This document shows positions 19,473 through 28,227 of a DNA stretch of 64,000 nt, in pieces. The notes below the pieces were generated by a model. It worked only from the letters and a program-made list of their open reading frames with translations, was not told where the DNA came from and ran no database searches. Position 1 is the stretch's first letter. Each line of letters opens with the position of its first letter. The position numbers and the translations under genes are program-made. This DNA comes from Anaerolineales bacterium (lineage in GTDB: Bacteria > Chloroflexota > Anaerolineae > Anaerolineales > Villigracilaceae). The stretch is taken from positions 186,001-250,000 of the forward strand of contig JAUQXA010000024.1 of assembly GCA_030834895.1 (NCBI GenBank), given 5' to 3'.

Positions 19473-19564
19473 GTCATTGCGAGGAGGACGCTTTCCCCGA
19501 GGAGCAACCTCCTCTTTGTACAGTAGATTGCTTCGGGCGAAGATCAAGAGACCCTCGCAATGAC
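19473..19564. repeat. GTCATTGCGAGG intergenic repeat inside the korAB operon
   Basis: GTCATTGCGAGG at 19473-19484 and its exact inverse CCTCGCAATGAC at 19553-19564 bound a 92-bp element placed between korA and korB. It shares its outer arms and the inner GATTGCTTCG sequence with the element at 6831-6927. In the korAB transcript it would form a long hairpin and might affect the ratio of the two subunits. Confidence 0.85.
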
Positions 19565-19574
19565 AAGTAATTGG

Positions 19575-21479
19575 TTACTTCCGCTTTGCCTTTGACTCGA
19601 CGACTGCAGGCTTTTTCTTTGCGGATGGTTTTGCAGCTTTCTTCTTGCTGATTGCTGACTTCTCGTTACTTGTTACTTTCTTTTTGCCAGATTCATACTT
19701 TCCCAGAATGCCTTCCAGAATCCACTTTGCCGAAGCGGGCAGACCATCTGTCAGCGCCACCGATTTGAATTTTGATGCGTGTTGCGGATACTCGACCTTG
19801 AGGATTTGATCCATCTGCCCGTCGCGGTTCATTTCCACAATGAAGATTTGGTCGTATTTTTTCAGGAAGGCGTCCACTTCCTTTGTAAAGGGCAGGGCGC
19901 GGACCCGCAGGAAGTCGGATTTAATTCCATGATCCTTGCTTAACAAGTGTTGGGCTTCGAGCACAGCCGCTTCGGTCGAGCCATAAGCGATAATTCCCAC
20001 CGTTGCGCCCTTCATCTTGTGAAGTACCGGTGCAGGGACATATTGTTTGGCGGTTTCCTGTTTCTTCTTCAAGCGTTCCATGTTTGCCACGTAGACGGGG
20101 GCCTCCTCGCTGTACCTGGCATACTCATCGTGACCGGTGCCGCGCGTCAGATAGGCACTGACTGGGTGTCGGTTACCCGGAAAGGTGCGGTAGGCAATGC
20201 CATCCCCATCCTTGTCGAGGTAGCGTCCCCAGTTGCCTTTCAATTCCTCGAGGTCTTTTTCAAATAGGGTCTTGCCGCGATCCATGGGTGCGTCGGGATA
20301 TTGGAAGGGCTTGCTCATCCACTGGTTCATGCCCATGTCGAGATCGCTGAGCACGAACACGGGGGTTTGAATCCGCTCGGCAACATCGAAGGCTTTCCAG
20401 CCGAATTCAAAGCACTCATACACATCGCCGGGCAGGAGGATAATGGATTGGGAGTCGCCATGCCCGATGAAGTAGGTAAAAGTCAGATCGCCTTGCGACG
20501 TGCGCGTAGGCAAGCCTGTACTTGGTCCGATGCGCTGCACATCCCAGATGACAACGGGCGTTTCGGTGTAGTATGCCAGTCCTGCGAATTCAGTCATCAG
20601 TGAAAGCCCGGGACCCGAGGTGGAGGTCATCGAGCGCAAGCCGGACCAACCCGCTCCAATAGCCATGCCTAGGGCGGCGAGTTCGTCTTCCGTTTGAACG
20701 ACAGCGTAGGTGTGTTTACCGTCCTCCCGTTGACGGAGTTGCGGCAGATATTCGTTGAGCGCCTCTGCCAGAGATGTGGCGGGCGTGATCGGATACCACG
20801 CGGCAAACTGCAATCCGCCGAAGATGGAACCCAGTGCTGCGGCGGTGTTTCCGTCTGCCATGATCATTCCTTCGGTCTTGTTCATGTGTTCGATGTAGAA
20901 CGGGTCTTTCTTCTCGAGGTTGGTCTTTGCCCATTCCGCCCCGGACTTGACCGCGTTGAAGTTCATGTCAATCGGTTTTTGCTTGCCCTTGAAGTGGAAG
21001 GTCAGCGCGGAGAGAATGATGTCCATGTCAAGGTTGATCATCTGCGCCAGTACGCCGACGTAAACCATGTTGCCAACCAGGTCGCGGAAGTTGGTGGGGA
21101 TGTTTGCATCCGCGCGGATGATGGCCTTGATCGGCATTGGGTAGATGGCAATGTCGGTGCGATTGATGGACAATTTGATGTCGTCTGCGTAGTAGAAGGC
21201 CCCGCCGGGTGCGACTGACGCCAGGTCACGGGTAAAGGAGGCGGGATTGATGGCGATAACGATGTCGCGTCGTTCATGGTGGGCAACAAAACCATCCTTA
21301 TTGGCGCGGATGGTGTACCAGGTGGGCAGTCCCTGAATGTTGGAGGGAAACAGGTTCTTGCCCGAAACAGGGACGCCCATTTTGAAGATGGCGCGCAGGA
21401 TGGTGTTGTTTGCGGTGGAACTGCCCGAACCGTTGACCGTTCCCACCGTGATCGAGAAATCGTTGACGATCTTATTCAT
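19575..21479 (-). CDS. korA: 2-oxoacid:ferredoxin oxidoreductase subunit alpha (gamma-alpha fusion)
   Basis: A 634-residue subunit with the gamma domain at residues 1-190 (VGTVNGSGSSTANNTILRA, FPSNIQGLPTWYTIRAN) fused to the alpha pyrimidine-binding domain from about residue 205 (MADGNTAAALGSIFGG, YPITPATSLAE, EDELAALGMAIGAGWSGLRSMTSTSGPG). The transketolase C-terminal-like domain follows (residues 475-590). This layout is usual for two-subunit KorAB enzymes that oxidise 2-oxoglutarate to succinyl-CoA with reduction of ferredoxin. The last 35 residues are an odd Lys/Ala/Ser-rich basic tail that is not part of the family. The bases coding for part of it contain near-tandem motifs (GTAAC repeated, CAGCAAT repeated). 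A GntR-type regulator gene lies 14 bases upstream, so the three genes form one operon. Confidence 0.92.
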   Translation of the reverse strand: MNKIVNDFSITVGTVNGSGSSTANNTILRAIFKMGVPVSGKNLFPSNIQGLPTWYTIRANKDGFVAHHERRDIVIAINPASFTRDLASVAPGGAFYYADDIKLSINRTDIAIYPMPIKAIIRADANIPTNFRDLVGNMVYVGVLAQMINLDMDIILSALTFHFKGKQKPIDMNFNAVKSGAEWAKTNLEKKDPFYIEHMNKTEGMIMADGNTAAALGSIFGGLQFAAWYPITPATSLAEALNEYLPQLRQREDGKHTYAVVQTEDELAALGMAIGAGWSGLRSMTSTSGPGLSLMTEFAGLAYYTETPVVIWDVQRIGPSTGLPTRTSQGDLTFTYFIGHGDSQSIILLPGDVYECFEFGWKAFDVAERIQTPVFVLSDLDMGMNQWMSKPFQYPDAPMDRGKTLFEKDLEELKGNWGRYLDKDGDGIAYRTFPGNRHPVSAYLTRGTGHDEYARYSEEAPVYVANMERLKKKQETAKQYVPAPVLHKMKGATVGIIAYGSTEAAVLEAQHLLSKDHGIKSDFLRVRALPFTKEVDAFLKKYDQIFIVEMNRDGQMDQILKVEYPQHASKFKSVALTDGLPASAKWILEGILGKYESGKKKVTSNEKSAISKKKAAKPSAKKKPAVVESKAKRK

Positions 21480-21493
21480 GTGTCTCCTTGTTT

Positions 21494-22171
21494 TTATAAC
21501 GGGCGGGGCGCGTACAGGTCAATGTGTGTGACCAGTGCCTTGCGTCCGGCCGCGTAATTTCCATTGCAAATGCTTTGAACCATTGTTTTGTGATACCCCC
21601 AGACCGTTTCGAGGTAATCGACTCCGCCAGCGTACATGTTCAGCCCTATTGCTTCGTAAGCATCCCAATACGCTTCCAAAATTCCCATGACAAAGGGATT
21701 GTCAAGGCGGCTGTAGATCAGCAGGTGCAGGCGGCGATGCTCTTCGTGCGGAACCTGAATAGGGTCGCCGCGTAATTTATCGAATGCGGTGGTGATAATG
21801 TTTTGAAGCTCCGCCTTATCCTCTTCCGTAAGCAGGGAGACCGCTTCATCCCAGTACGTGTTTTCGATGTGAGTGCGCAGTTCGGAATATTTTTGGAAAT
21901 ATCCCTGATTGAGGGTCAATGCGTAAGTCAGGCTTTGTTTGATGGCGGGGGCGAAGGAATAGGGCAGGCGTCTGGTGCCGGTGCGCGGGCGGACTTCCAC
22001 CAGCCCAAGTGCGCGTGCCACTTCGAGTTGTTCACGCAAGCCAGCCACGCTAATCCCAAGTTCCTGACTGAGTTCGTTCAGGGTGGGTAGGTTGCCTTCT
22101 GCCTCCGGGTGCAAAGCCAGATAACGTAGGAATTCAGAAATTTCGGGGGAGGTGCGGTCTCGTAAAATCAT
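21494..22171 (-). CDS. GntR/FadR-family transcriptional regulator
   Basis: About 225 residues with an N-terminal winged helix (residues 10-70; LPTLNELSQELGISVAGLREQLEVARALGLVEVRPRTGTR) and a C-terminal all-helical FCD ligand domain. The FCD domain shows the metal-ligand-like pattern around HEEHRRLHLLIY and GYHKTMVQSICNGNYAAGRKAL. FCD regulators sense organic acids such as acyl-CoA, lactate or citrate. It is the first gene ahead of korA and korB, so it very likely controls 2-oxoacid oxidation. A perfect palindrome sits just upstream of the start and on the predicted transcription start, which points to autoregulation. ATG 22171 is chosen because GGATGA precedes it; ATG 22180 would add three residues. 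Confidence 0.85.
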   Translation of the reverse strand: MILRDRTSPEISEFLRYLALHPEAEGNLPTLNELSQELGISVAGLREQLEVARALGLVEVRPRTGTRRLPYSFAPAIKQSLTYALTLNQGYFQKYSELRTHIENTYWDEAVSLLTEEDKAELQNIITTAFDKLRGDPIQVPHEEHRRLHLLIYSRLDNPFVMGILEAYWDAYEAIGLNMYAGGVDYLETVWGYHKTMVQSICNGNYAAGRKALVTHIDLYAPRPL

Positions 22172-22183
22172 AATTGTCATCCG

Positions 22184-22198
22184 ATTAATCAGATTAAT
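22184..22198. promoter_or_regulatory. Candidate operator of the GntR regulator
   Basis: ATTAATC-A-GATTAAT is a perfect 7-1-7 palindrome. It lies 4-13 bases before the regulator's possible start codons and covers the expected transcription start of the promoter at 22202-22230. Binding there would block initiation, the usual mode for this family. Confidence 0.6.
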
Positions 22199-22201
22199 AT
22201 G

Positions 22202-22230
22202 ATTTTATGCCGGAGGGGTTGGAAAGTCAA
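22202..22230 (-). promoter_or_regulatory. Promoter of the gntR-korA-korB operon
   Basis: On the minus strand TTGACT (22230-22225) and TAAAAT (22207-22202) are separated by exactly 17 bases. Transcription would start near 22195, inside the palindrome at 22184-22198. Confidence 0.75.
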
Positions 22231-22299
22231 GAGAAAAACGTAAATTTTGCTGTTGAGGATTTGAGATAGCTAACCCTTTTTTCAATCACAAAAATAACC

Positions 22300-22328
22300 T
22301 TGCTTCATCCTGCTGTGCGTGATAAAAT
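22300..22328 (+). promoter_or_regulatory. Promoter of tRNA-Gln
   Basis: TTGCTT (22300-22305) and TAAAAT (22323-22328) with a 17-base spacer, ending 20 bases before the tRNA 5' end. Confidence 0.7.
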
Positions 22329-22348
22329 ACCGCCCGCTGGTAAGGAAT

Positions 22349-22419
22349 TGGGGGCTCGTCTAATGGCAGGACGGCTGACTCTGGATCAGCTAGTAGTGGT
22401 TCAAATCCATTGCCCCCAG
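22349..22419 (+). tRNA. tRNA-Gln (anticodon CTG)
   Basis: A 71-base cloverleaf with acceptor stem TGGGGGC/GCCCCCA, anticodon arm GCTGA-CTCTGGA-TCAGC with CTG at 34-36 (reads CAG), and T loop TTCAAAT. The acceptor starting with a weak U-A pair is typical of glutamine tRNAs. CCA is not encoded. A terminator follows 9 bases downstream. Confidence 0.95.
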
Positions 22420-22427
22420 CAGAAAAA

Positions 22428-22453
22428 ATCGCCCTGAGAGCTCTCAGGGCGAT
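22428..22453 (+). terminator. Terminator of tRNA-Gln
   Basis: Perfect 13-bp inverted arms (ATCGCCCTGAGAG and inverse) without spacer, followed by TGATTTTAT. Preceded by A6 at 22423-22428, so it could also act on the other strand. Confidence 0.85.
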
Positions 22454-22544
22454 TGATTTTATCGAAGGTGTGGAGTTTTATTTCATCACATCTGCCGTAT
22501 TATAATAATCGCCATCCCGCAGATTGCGGGAAAAAGGAGATTGA

Positions 22545-24290
22545 ATGAAAAACGTTCATTATGCGTTTATGTGGGGACTGATATTCATATTTCTGCTGTC
22601 CGCGTGCGGGACGCCGACACCAGTCACGATTGTGGTAACGGCTACACCCCTGCCGCCAACTGAAGCGCCGACTGCCGAGCCAACCTCAACCTTGGTTCCC
22701 GTGCCTTTGTCTGGTCCGCAGAACGGCACGAAGATGACCTGGATCGATGGGAGCACGCTGGTATACATCCCATCGTCAGAGTTCATCATGGGCAATGGTA
22801 GCTTCGATGCTCCCGTGCGCACGGTAGCGGTGGACGCCTTTTGGATGTACCAGACAAAAGTAACCAATCGTATGTATGCCCAGTGTGTTGCAGTTGGTTC
22901 CTGTTCAGCGCCAACTGAGGAGCTTGGCGGCCCAGTATATAGCAATCCTCAATATGTCAACCATCCGGTGGTGGGTGTGTCGTGGGACCAGGCTCAAGCC
23001 TATTGTAACTGGGCACAGGGACAACTGCCTACGGAGGCACAATGGGAAAAAGCCGCCCGTGGTACCCAGGGCAGCCTTTATCCGTGGGGTAGCGACGATC
23101 CTGCCTGTGATTTGGCCAACCTTGGCTATTGTTCGGGTCGCACCTCTGAGGTGGATGCGTTTTCCGGTATTGCAAGTCCGTACGGCCTGTATGATATGGC
23201 TGGCAACATATTTGAATGGGTCGGTGATTGGTACGGCGAAACCTATTATGCCAGCGCACCCTCCGCAAATCCCACCGGACCCGACAGCGGGCAATTTCGT
23301 TCCATTCGCGGTAGTTCCTTTGAGACCGATTTCTACCAGGCTGCATCCGCCATTCGTCATTACTTAAATCCATCCAATCATCGGCGTGATACGGGTTTCC
23401 GCTGCGCGGTAACAACGCCTCAACTGGTTGCGCCGTATTGTCAGCTTTCGGCATATATTCCCACTGGTGTGATCGTTGCCAACGGTTGCGAATTGCCGGC
23501 GACCAGGGTTGCCGGTCAATATTGTGCGAGTGGAAATAGTTATGCGACAGTGCACCTTCCAAACGATGCAATTTATGATGCTGTCGAAGAGTTGAAATGT
23601 GAAGAGTCTGTGGTGGATGGACAGCGCCTCCTTACTTGTCTCGGACCGAGGACAAAGGAAACAACAAACGAACTCACGGTCTGCAACCCCACTTGTAGTA
23701 ATTCACCGAGCATTACTGGTGCTGTCCCCACCTGCGACCCAGGCTATACCCTCGACTCCGCGACCGGTTTATGTAATTACTCTCCGATCAATAGTCAGGC
23801 CGGTGTGGCAGGTTGTCCAACCGGTTACGTTTTGGTGGATAACGGAGGACAGCAATCCTGTGTAGTTGGAACAAATGCAAATGGTCAATGTCCCACCGGG
23901 TTGTATTTTGACAGTCTTGCGGGGAGGTGCGTGGCTCCAACCGGATTGACTGGAGCACCCTATGGAATTAACAACCCGTCACTGGCACTCGAGTCGTATG
24001 CGGGATGCGCGACAGGATACACCTACAATGAGGCCTTCCAATGTTGCCAGGCAGTCAGTGGCGGGACCTACCCGGGCTGCCAACCCGGTTCGACCTTTAA
24101 TGCGGAACTGGGAGCCTGTTCGCCGAGCGAGCTGCGGCTTGCCGGACCGGGCTGTGTCACCCTCGACGTGACAACTCTTAAGTGCAGTGAGCCTAGGGAT
24201 ACGTGTTCTCCGATCAAAGATGAAACCCGCTGTATTCACAACCCATTCTGCCGTTGGGATGAAAAGACCGGGTGTGTTATTAGACAATAA
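22545..24290 (+). CDS. Lipoprotein with formylglycine-generating-enzyme-like domain and Cys-rich repeats
   Basis: A 581-residue lipoprotein. The signal peptide ends in the lipobox LLSA-C21, and a Pro/Thr-rich linker runs to about residue 60. Residues 64-290 form a FGE-sulfatase (SUMF1/EgtB/PvdO-type) domain with FIMG, VTNRMYAQC, NHPVVGVSWDQAQAYCNWA, LPTEAQWEKAARG, YDMAGNIFEWVGDWY and the closing GFRCA. From about 390 to 550 there are five or six Cys-rich units of the form C-x-x-G-Y/S-x(8-11)-C (for example CDPGYTLDSATGLC), then a 30-residue four-cysteine end. The catalytic cysteines of true FGE are not evident, so it may be a binding or structural member. A CCCGC/GCGGG hairpin (22516-22530) precedes the binding site AAAAGGAGA and ATG 22545. 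It stands alone outside the cell membrane; role unknown. Confidence 0.85.
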   Translation: MKNVHYAFMWGLIFIFLLSACGTPTPVTIVVTATPLPPTEAPTAEPTSTLVPVPLSGPQNGTKMTWIDGSTLVYIPSSEFIMGNGSFDAPVRTVAVDAFWMYQTKVTNRMYAQCVAVGSCSAPTEELGGPVYSNPQYVNHPVVGVSWDQAQAYCNWAQGQLPTEAQWEKAARGTQGSLYPWGSDDPACDLANLGYCSGRTSEVDAFSGIASPYGLYDMAGNIFEWVGDWYGETYYASAPSANPTGPDSGQFRSIRGSSFETDFYQAASAIRHYLNPSNHRRDTGFRCAVTTPQLVAPYCQLSAYIPTGVIVANGCELPATRVAGQYCASGNSYATVHLPNDAIYDAVEELKCEESVVDGQRLLTCLGPRTKETTNELTVCNPTCSNSPSITGAVPTCDPGYTLDSATGLCNYSPINSQAGVAGCPTGYVLVDNGGQQSCVVGTNANGQCPTGLYFDSLAGRCVAPTGLTGAPYGINNPSLALESYAGCATGYTYNEAFQCCQAVSGGTYPGCQPGSTFNAELGACSPSELRLAGPGCVTLDVTTLKCSEPRDTCSPIKDETRCIHNPFCRWDEKTGCVIRQ

Positions 24291-24323
24291 AAGGCAATGG
24301 AATTACAGGTTGGATGTGGAACT

Positions 24324-24355
24324 AAAAAGTGGAGTCGGGTTATCCCGACTCCACT
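24324..24355. terminator. Bidirectional terminator between the FGE-like gene and secF
   Basis: Perfect 12-bp arms (AGTGGAGTCGGG and inverse, 24328-24339 and 24344-24355) with a 4-base loop. On the minus strand it is followed by a T-run (complement of A5 at 24324-24328), which ends the secDF transcript. It lies 33 bases after the plus-strand lipoprotein gene. Confidence 0.85.
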
Positions 24356-24390
24356 GATTTATATTTCCAGGAGTTTCAACTCTGGTGAAA

Positions 24391-25311
24391 TTATAAGGCG
24401 CTTTCCTTTCGCTTGAACCAGGTGGTCCATTCGCGCTTTTCCCACAAGACCAGAATGGGGGCCGCGACGAAGATCGAGGAATAAGTTCCACTGAAGAGTC
24501 CGACCAGCAGGATCACAGAAAATTCCTGAAGGGTAACGCCGCCGAACAATGCCAATGCAAGCAGCAGGAATTCCACGGTCATCAGCTGGGTGTTGATCGA
24601 GCGCTGCAGGGTCTGGACGATGGAATGGTTGACCAGTTTTTCATATTCCAGCTTGCGGAGCAGGTTTGAGTTCTCGCGGATGCGGTCGAAGACCACCACC
24701 TTGTCCTGCACCGAGAAGCCGATGACGGTCAACAGGGCGGTAAGGAATAGCGCATCCATTTGCCAGTCGAAGAGCAAAGCACCAATTCCCGCGATGCTAA
24801 AAACGACCGCCACATCGTGAGCCATGGCGATGACTGCGCAGACACCGTAGCGGAACGCATTCGGCACCTTGCGGAACGCGGCGGTGATGTAGATGACGAC
24901 TGCCAGCGCGGCGACGGCTACTGCCAGCGCGGCGCGTGATGCCACCTGCTTGCCGATGCTTGGGCCAACGCTGTCGAAGCGGATCACAGAGACCTCGGAA
25001 CCCGCCTTTTCCTTCATTGAACTCAGGATGCTGTCACGGACTTCATTGGACAGAAAGGAAGAACGGATCTGGAGCGCGCCGGTTTCGGTGGTGGTGATTT
25101 GCGCGTCGTTGATGCCGGCGTCTTCATAAAGGTTTACGATTTCGGCCGTCTTCGGGGTCTTCCCTGCTTCGAATTGCACTTCGAGCAGACTTCCGCCGGT
25201 AAAGTCAATCGAGAGAGGCAGTCCGCCTGTGGCGAGAATGACCAGTCCCGGCACGATCACCAACAGGGAGATGGCAAAATACAAGTATCGTTTGCTGAGA
25301 ATATCAATCAT
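24391..25311 (-). CDS. secF: Protein translocase subunit SecF
   Basis: A 306-residue inner-membrane protein that, with SecD, uses the proton motive force to complete protein export through SecYEG. It has six hydrophobic segments. The N-terminal helix and periplasmic domain include SIDFTGGSLLEVQF and VGPSIGKQVASRAALAVAVAALAVVIYI in split form. The conserved cytoplasmic-side stretch VIGFSVQDKVVVFDRIREN and LQRSINTQLMT follow. The usual motif is GYSVNDTIVVFDRIRE; here aspartate-lysine replaces aspartate-threonine. It follows secD after 24 bases on the same strand and ends at a bidirectional terminator. Confidence 0.95.
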   Translation of the reverse strand: MIDILSKRYLYFAISLLVIVPGLVILATGGLPLSIDFTGGSLLEVQFEAGKTPKTAEIVNLYEDAGINDAQITTTETGALQIRSSFLSNEVRDSILSSMKEKAGSEVSVIRFDSVGPSIGKQVASRAALAVAVAALAVVIYITAAFRKVPNAFRYGVCAVIAMAHDVAVVFSIAGIGALLFDWQMDALFLTALLTVIGFSVQDKVVVFDRIRENSNLLRKLEYEKLVNHSIVQTLQRSINTQLMTVEFLLLALALFGGVTLQEFSVILLVGLFSGTYSSIFVAAPILVLWEKREWTTWFKRKESAL

Positions 25312-25335
25312 GGGAATAATCCTTGACGCATCCGT

Positions 25336-26682
25336 TTAGATGCCGAACCAGCGTTCAAGGTTATCGAACTTGAACGACTTGAGGAACATCACCAACAGGG
25401 TGCGGGTAACATAAATTGCGGTGAAGAGCGAGATCAACACGCCGAGCGCCAGGGTGACGGAGAAGCCCTTGACAATGGTGGCGCCGAAGGTGGAACCGAA
25501 CCAGAAGAGGATGACCGATGTGATGATGGTCGAGAGGTTTGAGTCGCGGATGGAGGACCATGCGCGAGTCCAGCCCTGGTCAACAGCCTGGGAAAGGTTC
25601 CGACCGTTTCGCAATTCCTCCTTCATGCGTTCGAAGATGAGGATGTTGGCATCCAACGCCGCGCCTGTACTGAGTAGGAAGCCTGCAATGCCGGGCAGGG
25701 TGAGCGTAAAGTGGAACCATTTGAAAACGGCAAAGGCGACCGAGGCATAGATCAAAATGGAAATGACCGCCACAACGCCGGGCATGCGATAATAGATGAT
25801 CATGAACAGCGCCACGATTAACATGCCGATCAAACCGGCGATGAGACTCTTGTTGAGTGAGTCTGCGCCGAGGGTGGGACCGATGATGCGCGTTTCCACA
25901 ATCTTGAGCGGGACGGGCAGCGAGCCGTAGCGGAGTTGAATGGCGAAGGCATTGGCAGACTCAGACGTGAAATCACCGCTGATGGTCCCCCGCCCTTCGG
26001 TGATTGCGCTGTTGATGGACGGGGCTGAAATTACCTCCTTGTCTAGGACGATTGCAAGAATCTTCCCGACATTCGTTGAGGTATGATCTCCGAAGATTTT
26101 TGCACCTTCCGATTTCAGGGTGAAGTCAATTTGATAAGTGCCGGGTCGCGAACCTGGCGCGACGGCAACGGATTCCAACTCAGCACCGGTCATGACGGTA
26201 TGGTAAACCGTTTCTCCTTCGGCAGGCGGGGTGGTGGAATTGTAGTCAGTCTTGATGGTGGAGCCTTCTTCGGGTCTGAAGTCGCCTGTGTCTACGAATT
26301 CCAACAAACCGGTCTGTTGGATGGTCGCCAGCACGGAATCGGTATCTTCGAGACCGGGAAATTCGCCGACGATGCGGCGGTCGCCTGCGACTTGAATGTT
26401 GTTTTCATTCACGCCGAGGGCGTCGGTACGCTGTTGAACGATTTCTCGCGCGACTTCCATCTGGTCGGCGTCGATCTGAGTTCCTTCAGCGACATCCGCT
26501 TCGAGAAGAACTTGCAATCCGCCCTGTAGGTCCAAGCCTAGGCGGGGAGTCAGGTCGTGGGTGAGAAGTGTTTCATCGTTCAGCGGGTTGATCACATTGA
26601 TCTTCTGGCTAAAGTCGATCCACAGCGCGAAGATCAAAATCAACGAAATGATGATGATGCGGTTGGTAAGGTTACGAATCAT
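25336..26682 (-). CDS. secD: Protein translocase subunit SecD
   Basis: A 448-residue SecD with six predicted helices. The first helix lies at about 10-26. Then come [18 protein letters not shown], the large extracytoplasmic domains (residues 30-270; [17 protein letters not shown] is typical), and [26 protein letters not shown] leads into the membrane part. Further conserved parts are [29 protein letters not shown] and the helix pair to the end. SecD is shorter than in proteobacteria, as usual outside that group. It forms an operon with secF (24-base gap). A terminator of the upstream peptidase gene lies only 20 bases before its start, so the secD promoter must overlap that hairpin or be weakly separated from it. 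Confidence 0.95.
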   Translation of the reverse strand: MIRNLTNRIIIISLILIFALWIDFSQKINVINPLNDETLLTHDLTPRLGLDLQGGLQVLLEADVAEGTQIDADQMEVAREIVQQRTDALGVNENNIQVAGDRRIVGEFPGLEDTDSVLATIQQTGLLEFVDTGDFRPEEGSTIKTDYNSTTPPAEGETVYHTVMTGAELESVAVAPGSRPGTYQIDFTLKSEGAKIFGDHTSTNVGKILAIVLDKEVISAPSINSAITEGRGTISGDFTSESANAFAIQLRYGSLPVPLKIVETRIIGPTLGADSLNKSLIAGLIGMLIVALFMIIYYRMPGVVAVISILIYASVAFAVFKWFHFTLTLPGIAGFLLSTGAALDANILIFERMKEELRNGRNLSQAVDQGWTRAWSSIRDSNLSTIITSVILFWFGSTFGATIVKGFSVTLALGVLISLFTAIYVTRTLLVMFLKSFKFDNLERWFGI

Positions 26683-26701
26683 GCTTCAATATCTCCATGC
26701 A

Positions 26702-26725
26702 CAAAAATGCCAGCCTTGGGCTGGC
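26702..26725 (-). terminator. Terminator of the M1 peptidase operon
   Basis: On the minus strand GCCAGCC/GGCTGGC arms with a 3-base loop (26709-26725) are followed by ATTTTTGT. It lies between the M1 peptidase stop and the secD start. Confidence 0.8.
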
Positions 26726-26754
26726 GCGAAAAGCATTATACTCCCATAGGGGAT

Positions 26755-28227
26755 TTACGGGTATATCCAATTTTCGAAAAGTCTTGTCAAGTCACAACCG
26801 CAGTATTTCTCTGCATTTTGCTTCAGTTTTTCCGCTGTGACGATATCCCATGCATTGCTTTGAGTGTAATCTTTCATAAACGCGTCAAAATTATCCATTC
26901 CCATTTCATCGCGCAAGGCTTCGAAGAACAATCCGCCGCGTCCGTAGACGATGCCGCTGTATTCCGCGTCGTTGTAATCGCGGACGGGAAGTCCAACGGG
27001 GATTAGCTCTTTTCCAACATATTCCCATCTTCCTTCCAGACTGGACCGAAAACCCTGCGCGCCAGCCTTCCCATACGTGTCCGAGAAATATTGAAGCGTG
27101 GCAAACTGTGTGATGGATTCGTCTAGCCATGGATCGTCCAACTGGTCGTTGCCGACGAGGTTGTAAAACCATTGATGCCCCACTTCATGAGCAACGGTCG
27201 CTTCCAAGTAGTCGTGATCAGGCAAGATGATTCCCTCTGTGATGGCGATCATTCCCGGGTATTCGATTCCCAGGGCAGACGTGGGGGTGGAGACGAAATC
27301 CAGTTCGGTGTAGGGATAGGGCGCGTAGCGTTCTTCAAAGATTTCGATTGCGTGGGCGGCAACATTTAAAGCGGATTCTGCGCCGTCCTGCAAATAGTCG
27401 CGGGTGTAAAACCTGAGTTCGATCCCGTCCACTTTTTTCGTGAAGACTTCATATTCGGGACTCGCCGCCAGATAGAAATCACGCACAGGTCCCGCCGCGT
27501 ACTTGACCGTTTGCCTGTCCCCATTTTCCTGACGGCTGATCTCGCGCCCCGAGCCGACCAGCGTGACTCCCTTTGGCGCTTCGACTGTGATTTCAAAGAA
27601 GGACATGTCGGCATAAGTCACATCGCCAGATTGCGGCGGGACTTCGGCGTTCCAACCTTCGTCGTCGTAAACTGTGATCACGGGATAGGCGTGGGCAAGC
27701 GCCAGCACATCGTCGAAGTAGGCTTGCACGCCGTAATTCAATTCGACGGTTTGTGGAACGGCGAAGTCGAAGTCCATGGTCAGGGTGAGACTCTCTTTTG
27801 GCTTGAGCGGACTTTCGAGCGGCACGGTCATCAGGCTGTCGTTGAGCGCATAAGTCGGCGTGAACGATTTGCCATTCACGGCGACATTGTTTACTTTCAT
27901 CTCTCCGCCGAGGATGTTGGCAAACAGGCGAAGTCGAACTTCGCTCAAATCGATCTCTTCGGCGTTGGTGTAAATCACGCTTTCGCTGCCGTTGATGTGA
28001 GCCAGGTCGTCTGTGATGCTGAATTCGATTTCGTACATGCTGGCGTAGGGAAGTTCGTTCAGCACGGCTCGATATTCGGGGGCGAGTCCGTCCTTGTAGA
28101 TGGCGCGATCTGTGAGGGAGGTTTGGGTGGGCGGAATCGGCTCGGGTGTGGATTCGGCCTCTCGACCGACGATCAGGCATGAGGTCAGAAAAAGAAGGAG
28201 ACTTGGGAGCAGGAGAATCCTTTTCAT
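26755..28227 (-). CDS. M1-family zinc metallopeptidase, lipoprotein
   Basis: A 490-residue extracytoplasmic aminopeptidase-type enzyme. The signal peptide ends in lipobox LTSC (C17), then a Thr/Pro linker. An N-terminal beta-rich domain (residues 50-250) is followed by the gluzincin catalytic domain. The zinc site is HEVGH at residues 347-351 with the third ligand in WLDESITQFA, 18 residues further. The exopeptidase GxMEN-type motif appears in altered form as IEYPGMIAI (E-Y-P-G-M), as in many bacterial M1 relatives of the leukotriene-A4-hydrolase group. It probably trims peptides at the cell surface. The gene start overlaps the end of the small NTPase gene by 4 bases (ATGA), so it is co-transcribed with the three genes upstream. 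Confidence 0.9.
   Translation of the reverse strand: MKRILLLPSLLLFLTSCLIVGREAESTPEPIPPTQTSLTDRAIYKDGLAPEYRAVLNELPYASMYEIEFSITDDLAHINGSESVIYTNAEEIDLSEVRLRLFANILGGEMKVNNVAVNGKSFTPTYALNDSLMTVPLESPLKPKESLTLTMDFDFAVPQTVELNYGVQAYFDDVLALAHAYPVITVYDDEGWNAEVPPQSGDVTYADMSFFEITVEAPKGVTLVGSGREISRQENGDRQTVKYAAGPVRDFYLAASPEYEVFTKKVDGIELRFYTRDYLQDGAESALNVAAHAIEIFEERYAPYPYTELDFVSTPTSALGIEYPGMIAITEGIILPDHDYLEATVAHEVGHQWFYNLVGNDQLDDPWLDESITQFATLQYFSDTYGKAGAQGFRSSLEGRWEYVGKELIPVGLPVRDYNDAEYSGIVYGRGGLFFEALRDEMGMDNFDAFMKDYTQSNAWDIVTAEKLKQNAEKYCGCDLTRLFENWIYP

Noticed and set aside
26083..26529. Plus-strand frame of 148 codons inside secD
   Set aside because: Antisense shadow; the minus-strand secD has full family signatures.
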